In this document: one piece after another, positions 1-5,005 of the stretch
Layout of the letters: each line of letters begins with the position of its first letter
Numbering within the stretch: the first letter of the stretch is position 1
Assembly: GCA_964520975.1 (NCBI GenBank)
Contig: CAZFPA010000121.1
Span: forward strand, 1-5,005
Origin: CAZFPA01 sp964520975
GTDB taxonomy: Bacteria > Bacillota > Negativicutes > Selenomonadales > Selenomonadaceae
DNA: 5,005 nucleotides
Direction: 5' to 3'
Program-made: the position numbers and the translations under genes
Notes under the pieces: generated by a model
What the model saw: the letters and a program-made list of their open reading frames with translations, nothing else
Told to the model about the DNA's origin: nothing
Database searches by the model: none

Positions 1-833
1 CCAATATTATCCTGGATCCGATCTTCATCTTTGGATTTGGACTCGGAGTCCGCGGTGCTGCCCTTGCCACTGTTATTTCTCAGGCCTGCTCCTGCATCTG
101 GGTTCTGACGTTCCTGTTTGGAAAAAAGACAACATTGAAACTGAAAGTTTGCAATATGAAACTTCAGTCTAAGATTATCCTGCCTTCACTCGCTCTCGGT
201 TCTTCCATCTTTGTGATGCAGGCAAGTGAAAGTATCATCTCCGTTTGTTTCAACTCTTCTCTTTTGAAATACGGTGGAGATATCGCAGTTGGTGCAATGA
301 CAATCCTGACAAGTGTTATGCAGTTTGCCATGCTTCCGCTGCAGGGAGTCGGACAAGGTTCACAGCCGATCATCAGCTACAACTACGGAGCCAAAAATGT
401 GGATCGTGTCAAATCTGCCTTTAAACTTCTTTTGAAGGTCAGTCTGACATACTCCGTTTTCCTGTGGCTCTGCGTCATGATCTTCCCGCAGGTATTTGCA
501 GGAATGTTCACCTCCGATGCCACATTGCTTGCATTTACTGCAAAAGCGCTGCGCATCTATCTGGCATGTCTGTTTATGTTCGGTATCCAGATTGCCTGCC
601 AGATGACATTTACATCTATCGGAAGAGCTAAAGCATCGATCATCGTTGCAGTTATGAGAAAATTCATCCTTCTCATTCCGTTGATCTACATCATGCCGGA
701 AATCTTACATAGCAACCAGACAATGGCTGTGTATATGGCTGAGCCGATTGCAGACTTCTTGGCGGTCACATTCACTGCAGTACTGTTCTTCTTCGAATTC
801 CGAAAAGCACTGCGGGAGTTGTTTGTTAAATAA
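1..833 (+). CDS. MATE-family multidrug/cation antiporter, 5'-truncated by the window edge
   Basis: This is the C-terminal part of a membrane antiporter that exports drugs or other organic cations in exchange for Na+ or H+. The frame is open from base 3 and gives 276 residues to the TAA at 831-833; full-length family members are about 450, so the start lies outside the window. The TTG at 135 is an internal codon, not a start, because family-typical sequence precedes it: DPIFIFGFGLGVRGAA then LATVISQ within residues 5-27. Further on is the hallmark GVGQGSQPIISYNYGAK at residues 115-131. About seven hydrophobic membrane segments follow one another, and the protein ends in a short basic tail (FEFRKALRELFVK). 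It resembles the MepA/NorM-type branch of COG0534, but the substrate cannot be read from sequence. It stands alone on the plus strand, convergent with the glycosidase genes, and a hairpin terminator lies 125 bases past its stop. Confidence 0.93.
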   Translation, partial: NIILDPIFIFGFGLGVRGAALATVISQACSCIWVLTFLFGKKTTLKLKVCNMKLQSKIILPSLALGSSIFVMQASESIISVCFNSSLLKYGGDIAVGAMTILTSVMQFAMLPLQGVGQGSQPIISYNYGAKNVDRVKSAFKLLLKVSLTYSVFLWLCVMIFPQVFAGMFTSDATLLAFTAKALRIYLACLFMFGIQIACQMTFTSIGRAKASIIVAVMRKFILLIPLIYIMPEILHSNQTMAVYMAEPIADFLAVTFTAVLFFFEFRKALRELFVK

Positions 834-923
834 TCCTTGTTCAACAGCGGAATATCCTTCCGTCACGGCGCCGAGAACCAGAGCCCGGTATCCGATCCAG
901 CCGACCTTAATGATACATAATTT

Positions 924-993
924 AATAGTGCCTGACACCTGGTGGTCCTAGAAAACCACCGGGACAGAGGAAACTTGAATCCCCTGTCCCGGT
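924..993. repeat. Palindrome-rich intergenic segment, possible REP-like element
   Basis: The 834-1015 gap holds no believable gene. Its right half is packed with short inverted repeats. GTGCCTGACAC is near-palindromic, and CACC-T-GGTG lies around 936-944. GGTGGT (941-946) can pair with ACCACC (955-960), and ACCGGGACAG (958-967) can pair with CTGTCCCGGT (984-993). The last two hairpins share the bases 958-960, so they cannot both form fully. From memory, GTGTCAGGCAC and GGGACAG...CTGTCCC motifs recur in interspersed palindromic repeats of Clostridia, sometimes near RAYT/IS200-like transposases. I cannot verify that here, and no transposase is present in the window. Confidence 0.4.
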
Positions 994-1001
994 ATTTTTT
1001 T
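958..1001 (+). terminator. Rho-independent terminator downstream of the MATE gene
   Basis: A strong stem pairs 958-971 with 980-993, with one A/C mismatch (968/983) and an eight-base loop. It is followed by A and then seven T (995-1001), the classic intrinsic terminator arrangement for plus-strand transcription. It lies 125 bases after the MATE stop codon. In the minus direction the same hairpin is followed by only four T (GGTTTTC), so it could stop transcription of the convergent GH3 gene weakly, but it is clearly better oriented for the plus strand. Confidence 0.75.
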
Positions 1002-1015
1002 GTAGATCTGTATGT

Positions 1016-3313
1016 TTATTCTGCTGCGTTTAGCGCTGCAACAAGCTGGTTCAGTGCTTCCTTTGTCACTCCCGGTACAAAACTCAGCATCTGTCTGAGC
1101 GGCATGGCTTCCATCATTGCCGCCATCATTTCGTCGTTGATCACTCCGGAATCATCCTGCATCTGTTCCTCTGTACTCTCGCCGTCCATTCCTTCCATTT
1201 CACCCATTGCCTGTTCCAATATGGCTTTTCCTTTCGGGTCTGCCATGATTTCTCCCATTGTGGAATTGAGGGTATACACTTTCGGCAGGACGGTTTCTGA
1301 TTCTACCTGTACTTCCTCTGACAGAAGCACTTCCTGTGCATTCCGGCAAATCTGGATTTCATAGGCTCCGGTCTCCACATGCCAGTCATGGATTTCCGTA
1401 TTCCAGTATGCATAGGCTCTGCTGTCAAGTTCAAAGGTGACGGTTTTTGTCTCACCCGGTGCAAGTTCTGTTTTTTCAAATGCTTTTAACTCCCGTACCG
1501 GGCGGATGATTGTTCCGCCCTTCGGCGCTACGTAAAGCTGTACGACTTCCTTTCCTGTACATGCGCCTGTATTTGTTACGTCTACGGATACCAGCAGTTT
1601 TTCGCTTTCCTTAAACTCCTTTTTGTCCACCGTAAGATTGCCGTAAGAAAAGGTCGTATAAGACAATCCGTATCCGAATGGGAACAGGACTTCCATTTCT
1701 TTGGATGTGTAATAGCGGTATCCCACAAATACGCCCTCTGAATAAACCGATTTGTCATGTTCTCCGCCGTAATTCAAATAGCATGGCGTATCCTGTATCC
1801 GAAGTGGGAATGTTTCCGCCAATCGTCCGCTTGGATTTGCATTTCCGTAAAGCACATTGACCACTGCACCGCCCACAGCCTGTCCGCCCAGATAGGCTTC
1901 CAGCACGGCTTTTACTTTTCCGAGCCACGGCATTTCTACCGGAGCGCCGTTGTGAAGCACAACAATGGTGTTCGGCTGTGCTTCCGCCACCGCTTCAATC
2001 AGTGCGTTCTGGCAGTTCGGCATCCCAAGATGCTTCCGGTCATACCCTTCGGATTCAAAGCTGTCCGGCAGTCCGGCAAAGATTACCGCCACGTCCGCAT
2101 TTGCAGCAGCCTCTACGGCTTTTGCAGCCAATGCTTCATCCGCTTTATCCTCAACATCATCAAAGCCTTTGGCAAATGTGATGTTTTCCTTTTTTACAGT
2201 TGCGAGAAATTCTACGGCGTCCATTGCAGATTCTGTTTTAAAGCTGTTGATGTGGGAACTTCCGCCGCCCTGATAGCGTGGTTTCTCGGCGTATTTGCCG
2301 ATAAAAGCCACCTTTTTGTCTGCGGACAACGGGAGAAGCGCATCCTCATTTTTCAGAAGCACAATACACTCCTCTTCGATTTCCCGGGCTGTCTCATGGT
2401 CTTTTTCATGCTGAAATACCGCGTTTTTGTCTCTGTTTTCCTCATATTTGAAAATAACATTCAAATATTCTTCACAGGACTTGTCCAGTACAGATTCATC
2501 CAGTGTTCCGTCCTGTACTGCGGCAACGATTTCCGCATCCGTAGCGCCTTCACAGGACGGCATTTCCAGATTGCAGCCTGCTTTCAGAGCTTCCACACGG
2601 TCATTCATCGCACCCCAGTCTGTCATTACATAGCCGTCAAATCCCCATTCCCTGCGGAGCACATCTGTGAGCATTTCTTTGTTTTCACAAAGGTATGTGC
2701 CGTTCAGCTTGTTGTATGCGTTCATAATGGTCCACGGCTTTTCCTTCTTTACCATTCCTTCAAAAGAAGCAAGGTAAATTTCACGCATGGTGCGTTCATC
2801 CATTTCTGAAGAGCTTGTTAAGCGGTGATATTCCTGGTTATTTGCCATAAAATGCTTCGGACTTGTTCCGATATGTTTGCTCTGGACGCCGTGGACAAGC
2901 GCACCTGCCATTTCCGTTGACACAAGCGGGTCCTCTGAATAGTATTCGAAATTACGTCCGCACAGCGGGGAACGCTTAATGTTCATAGCCGGGCCTAAGA
3001 TTGCGCTTACATTTTCTGCCTGACACTCTTCCCCCAGTGTTTCTCCAAGTTTTGTCACCAGCTCACGGTTAAAGCTGGATGCGGTTGCACATCCCGCTGG
3101 AAAGCAAACAGCCTGAATGCTGTCGTTGATTCCCAAATGGTCTGCTTTATCGTCCTGCTTGCGGAGTCCGTGAGGTCCGTCTGATACCATTTCCGAAGGG
3201 ATTCCGAGACGTTCCACTCCTTTTGTGTGCCAGAAATCAAGCCCGGAACACAAAGATGCTTTCTCCTCCAGAGTCATTTTGGAGACCAATTCTTTTATTT
3301 TTGCTGTTTCCAT
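1016..3313 (-). CDS. Glycoside hydrolase family 3 beta-glycosidase (beta-glucosidase/beta-xylosidase type), intact
   Basis: The enzyme removes terminal beta-linked sugars from oligosaccharides by a retaining mechanism. All GH3 hallmarks are present. The N-terminal barrel has VSDGPHGLR (D45), PLCGRNFEYYSEDP (116-129) and SPKHFMANNQEYHR (151-164). The nucleophile is D232, in GYVMTDWGA. The C-terminal alpha/beta domain spans about 310-500, with ESEGYDR (420-426) likely supplying the acid/base glutamate. A fibronectin-III-like domain covers about 570-660. Residues 680-765 form an acidic, methionine-rich tail ending ALNQLVAALNAAE. There is no signal peptide, so it should act in the cytoplasm on imported oligosaccharides. 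Its 765 residues are normal for the family, and there is no PA14 insertion. The ATG start is fixed by AGGAGG seven bases upstream. Substrate preference (gluco- versus xylo-) cannot be decided from sequence; the neighbouring broken GH43 gene favours hemicellulose use. It has its own promoter and lies 107 bases downstream of the GH43 pseudogene. Confidence 0.96.
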   Translation of the reverse strand: METAKIKELVSKMTLEEKASLCSGLDFWHTKGVERLGIPSEMVSDGPHGLRKQDDKADHLGINDSIQAVCFPAGCATASSFNRELVTKLGETLGEECQAENVSAILGPAMNIKRSPLCGRNFEYYSEDPLVSTEMAGALVHGVQSKHIGTSPKHFMANNQEYHRLTSSSEMDERTMREIYLASFEGMVKKEKPWTIMNAYNKLNGTYLCENKEMLTDVLRREWGFDGYVMTDWGAMNDRVEALKAGCNLEMPSCEGATDAEIVAAVQDGTLDESVLDKSCEEYLNVIFKYEENRDKNAVFQHEKDHETAREIEEECIVLLKNEDALLPLSADKKVAFIGKYAEKPRYQGGGSSHINSFKTESAMDAVEFLATVKKENITFAKGFDDVEDKADEALAAKAVEAAANADVAVIFAGLPDSFESEGYDRKHLGMPNCQNALIEAVAEAQPNTIVVLHNGAPVEMPWLGKVKAVLEAYLGGQAVGGAVVNVLYGNANPSGRLAETFPLRIQDTPCYLNYGGEHDKSVYSEGVFVGYRYYTSKEMEVLFPFGYGLSYTTFSYGNLTVDKKEFKESEKLLVSVDVTNTGACTGKEVVQLYVAPKGGTIIRPVRELKAFEKTELAPGETKTVTFELDSRAYAYWNTEIHDWHVETGAYEIQICRNAQEVLLSEEVQVESETVLPKVYTLNSTMGEIMADPKGKAILEQAMGEMEGMDGESTEEQMQDDSGVINDEMMAAMMEAMPLRQMLSFVPGVTKEALNQLVAALNAAE

Positions 3314-3320
3314 GTTTCAT

Positions 3321-3326
3321 CCTCCT
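3321..3326 (-). promoter_or_regulatory. Ribosome binding site of the intact GH3 gene
   Basis: The minus strand reads AGGAGG, seven bases before the ATG at 3313-3311. It is a perfect Shine-Dalgarno with ideal spacing and confirms the start codon. Confidence 0.9.
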
Positions 3327-3374
3327 GCAAATCTTTCTCTTTTGGATAAAGATAGCATATATTTTTCTTTTCGT

Positions 3375-3402
3375 ATTATAGTTTTGAGTTATTTATTGTA
3401 AG
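3375..3402 (-). promoter_or_regulatory. Sigma-A-type promoter of the intact GH3 gene
   Basis: On the minus strand a perfect TATAAT -10 box lies at 3380-3375. CTTACA (four of six matches to TTGACA) lies at 3402-3397, with a 16-base spacer. Transcription would begin near 3368, giving a leader of about 55 bases before the ATG. The surroundings are AT-rich, which suits a promoter but also makes chance matches easier. I found no convincing catabolite-repression (cre) box or operator palindrome. Confidence 0.6.
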
Positions 3403-3420
3403 AATAGGTTTGCATTTCCT

Positions 3421-4503
3421 TTACTGAATGGTCACGGAATGCAGTACCACATCTACTTTACAGGTTACTTTGATTTCATAGGTTCCCGGCTCTGCTTCCG
3501 CAATTGCTTTTCCATCTGCCAAAACCGTAAGTTTTCCGTCCCCATTGAAATTGATTTTTTCCACACATAAACATCTGTGATACTCGTTGTTTCCCGAAGA
3601 ACGGTGATAGAACACATACCACTGCCCCTCATATTCCTGAATGCTGCCGTGTATATTCTAGGATTTCGGGTCGCATTTGGCATTATCAATAATTATCCCC
3701 TGATAAGTAAATGGCCCTAACGGACTTTTCGACGTTGCATAGGGCAAGGCAGGTCAGTTTTTTATCCCGGTACACACACGGATATACTTAATAATAAATG
3801 CCGTTTCGCTTCCGCAGGGAGCTTCCTTCGTGGAAACCGTGTTCTTCCCCTGTGACAATCCGGTGTACTACGTTTTCATCGTCAAAGAAGACCATATCCT
3901 CGTTCAGCGGTACGCCGCAAGCACGGAACTGTCCTCAATAGTAGTAGGCTTTCCCGTCATCACCAATAAAGATTACCGGGTCGATTCCCCCGCTGGGCAT
4001 CTGTACGGGATTTTCAAACGGACCTTCCGGTTTGTCGGAAACCGCAACGCCTTCCGAATTGCCTGTCATGCAAAAATAGAGGTAGTATTTTCCGTCTTTC
4101 TCAATACAGTCCGGTGCAAACACATACTGCTGGTTTGGCATCAGTTTTCCCATGTTCAGGTTTTTCTTCCCTGAAATCTTAATCAGGAATCGGATGAATG
4201 CCGGCATTGTACTTATCATATGCTGAAACATCGGCGTCGGATTTTTCAAATCCATATCCGTTACCGGATAGTCCTTTCCCTTTTTATCATGAATCCACGG
4301 CACATCATTTCCATCAAAGGACTTTTCGTGAACCGTCCAGTGTTCCATATCCTCTGTGGAACCAACATTGTACTGCTCACTGCAATACGTTGTGTCGTCT
4401 AAATCCCGGCTTCCGTACACATACAGCCTGTTTCCGAATACATGGGCTTCCCCGTCTGCAATACATATCTCCGGCGGCAACACCGGGTTTCTTCCTTTCT
4501 CAT
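3421..4503 (-). pseudogene. Glycoside hydrolase family 43 (beta-xylosidase/arabinofuranosidase type), decayed
   Basis: GH43 enzymes are inverting five-bladed propellers that trim xylose or arabinose from hemicellulose oligosaccharides. Read through its lesions, the gene shows NPVLPPE, then ADGEAHVF (catalytic base Asp), FAPDCIEKDGKYYLYF, GGIDP (pKa-modulating Asp), HEGSSLRK (general acid Glu codon at 3829-3827), PYATSKSPLGPF and NIHGSIQEYEGQWY. It is broken in several places. The likely ATG (4503-4501) is out of frame with the body by one base. A TGA at 3937-3935 stands where Trp is expected (YYY-stop-GQF), and a TAA lies at 3790-3788 in IYY-stop-VYP. One extra base occurs near 3744-3742. A TAG at 3660-3658 again replaces a probable Trp (KS-stop-NIHG). 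The final frame ends at TAA 3423-3421. The longest intact piece (4483-3935, 182 codons from a GTG) lacks the general acid, so it should be inactive. The region after the fifth blade is short, suggesting an additional deletion. The gene lies 16 bases after the GH3 remnant's stop, as in an operon. Confidence 0.9.
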
Positions 4504-4513
4504 TCTTAGCTGG

Positions 4514-4519
4514 TCTCCT
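4514..4519 (-). promoter_or_regulatory. Relic ribosome binding site of the GH43 pseudogene
   Basis: The minus strand has AGGAGA ten bases before ATG at 4503-4501, directly after the TGA (4522-4520) of the GH3 remnant. This marks the original GH43 start, although that ATG now reads a short out-of-frame peptide. A second purine run, AAAGGAAG, lies just before the in-frame GTG at 4483-4481 and could act as a fallback site. Confidence 0.55.
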
Positions 4520-4742
4520 TCAAACTTTCTTCGGTGCATTTAATGCGGCAAGAAGCTGTTCCAGCATTTCCTGATTCACTGCTCCCGACGAATCACTGCC
4601 CCCCCCCTGTTCCGACATTTTTACTCTGAACCCCTTCCACCATAGCGGATGCGATTTCTGTGGAAAGATAGGGGGCCTCCGAATAGTATTCAAAGTTTCT
4701 TCCGCAGAGCGGTGGACCACATCCATTTGCGTTGAGAACATC
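4520..4742 (-). pseudogene. Remnant of a second GH3 glycosidase with a large internal deletion
   Basis: The minus strand from 4712 to 4608 translates as PLCGRNFEYYSEAP, YLSTEIASAMVEG, VQSKNVGT. This is 26 of 35 residues identical to positions 116-150 of the intact GH3 enzyme at 1016-3313. Instead of continuing into the conserved KHF motif, the frame runs into nine G (4607-4599) and stops at TGA 4595-4593. In the next frame, after the G run, VNQEMLEQLLAALNAP matches the C-terminal end of the intact GH3 (VTKEALNQLVAALNAA) and ends at TGA 4522-4520. About 600 codons between these two pieces are missing, including the nucleophile Asp. The N-terminal 100 or so residues are absent or degraded beyond recognition, and no start codon precedes the conserved stretch in its frame. 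No active enzyme can be made. Position just before the GH43 gene suggests it was the first gene of a GH3-GH43 operon. Confidence 0.88.
4599..4607. repeat. Nine-base C/G homopolymer at the GH3 remnant junction
   Basis: A run of nine C on the plus strand (nine G in the gene's sense) sits exactly where the N-terminal and C-terminal pieces of the GH3 remnant meet. With eight bases instead of nine, the two pieces would be in one frame. Such tracts are prone to slippage and to sequencing error. Confidence 0.85.
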
Positions 4743-4789
4743 AGTCCTGCCTTTTCCGCATTCTATATTTTTACCTGCTAACTTCTTAA

Positions 4790-5005
4790 CTATTTTTCCA
4801 GATACCTGCGGTAGTTATCTATGACAGAATCGGTAACTCCATTTTTGTACACTTTACGGATATCAACAACTTTTTCATCTTTCAATGCTTTCAGCCAATC
4901 CAACAAATCTTTTCTACTGTTTGCAAAATTACAGCATCTTCCGTCTGCATATACATTCGGGTCATCCTTGTCTTTCAGATACCCATACGGTGTTGTACTT
5001 GTCAC
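4790..5005 (-). CDS. C-terminal end of an unidentified protein, start outside the window
   Basis: An open frame runs from the window edge to TAG at 4792-4790, giving 71 residues (or 70 if the edge GTG is not a start). The first residues, TTPYGYLKDKDDPN, recall the linker after the catalytic domain of large serine recombinases (PYGY-basic-DP pattern). What follows does not continue like a recombinase: a cysteine pair (RCCNF), then a charged, helix-like stretch DLLDWLKALKDEKVVDIRKVY and a tail GVTDSVIDNYRRYLEK. I do not recognise the family. It could be an intact hypothetical protein's C-terminus, or another truncated or fused fragment like its neighbours. Codon use looks ordinary and coding-like, with no stop for 70 codons. 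It lies upstream of the GH3 remnant on the same strand, with no visible terminator between them. Confidence 0.5.
   Translation of the reverse strand: MTSTTPYGYLKDKDDPNVYADGRCCNFANSRKDLLDWLKALKDEKVVDIRKVYKNGVTDSVIDNYRRYLEK

Noticed and set aside
705..938. A 77-codon minus-strand open frame across the MATE 3' end
   Set aside because: Half of it is antisense to clear MATE coding sequence and it has no good start signal.
942..1364. A 140-codon plus-strand open frame starting near the terminator
   Set aside because: It begins inside the terminator hairpin and is Ser/Ile-rich text antisense to the GH3 C-terminus.
1757..2809. A 350-codon plus-strand open frame
   Set aside because: It lies wholly antisense to the intact GH3 gene, has Cys/Phe/His-rich composition with no recognisable domain, and lacks a ribosome binding site; it is a shadow of GH3 codon bias.
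3395..3420. Possible CcpA cre site upstream of the GH3 gene
   Set aside because: The closest match (TGCAAACCTATTCT on the minus strand) misses several core positions, including the central CG.
3658..3937. Stop-codon reassignment or recoding (Trp at TGA/TAG) in the GH43 gene
   Set aside because: TGA, TAG and TAA all interrupt the same gene together with frameshifts, and the intact GH3 and MATE genes use normal stops with TGG for Trp; simple gene decay explains everything.
3830..4174. A 114-codon plus-strand open frame
   Set aside because: It is antisense to the GH43 pseudogene, whose minus-strand translation shows strong family motifs.
4520..4741. A 73-codon minus-strand frame read as a stand-alone small protein
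   Set aside because: Its first half is the out-of-frame reading of conserved GH3 sequence; only the last 25 or so residues are GH3-like.
1..5005. tRNA, rRNA, CRISPR arrays, complete insertion sequences
   Set aside because: I saw no regularly spaced repeats, cloverleaf pattern, transposase gene or terminal inverted repeats in the window.

Overview
The window looks like a chromosomal stretch from a gut-type Clostridia, most likely a Lachnospiraceae member. The reasons are a clean AGGAGG ribosome binding site, a MATE pump of the clostridial type, and GH3/GH43 glycosidases of the kind these bacteria use on plant cell-wall oligosaccharides. The taxonomic call is inference from gene content only.

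Layout. Positions 1-833 (+ strand) hold the C-terminal 60% or so of a MATE-family multidrug/cation antiporter whose start lies outside the window. Positions 834-1015 are non-coding. They contain a GC-rich stretch, a palindromic repeat-like segment and a strong hairpin with a T-tract, which separates the pump from the convergent genes to its right. Everything from 1016 to 5005 is on the minus strand. Read in the direction of transcription (from 5005 down), it holds the end of an unidentified protein, a heavily deleted GH3 glycosidase remnant, a decayed GH43 glycosidase, and one intact 765-residue GH3 beta-glycosidase with its own promoter and ribosome binding site.

How the parts relate. The GH3 remnant and the GH43 gene are 16 bases apart, and the GH43 gene keeps a ribosome binding site. 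They look like an old GH3-GH43 operon for arabinoxylan- or xylan-type oligosaccharides. The GH43 gene carries three in-frame stops, a frameshift near its start and a second one in mid-gene. Its C-terminal part is also shortened. The GH3 remnant keeps about 35 well-conserved active-site-region residues joined directly to a C-terminal tail, with a run of nine G at the junction and a reading-frame change there. Only the downstream GH3 gene appears functional. It is a cytoplasmic enzyme with all the family motifs and a methionine-rich C-terminal tail that the remnant also carries. I see no convincing new defence, RNA or mobile system. The most informative content is the in-progress decay of a two-gene glycosidase operon next to an intact paralogue.
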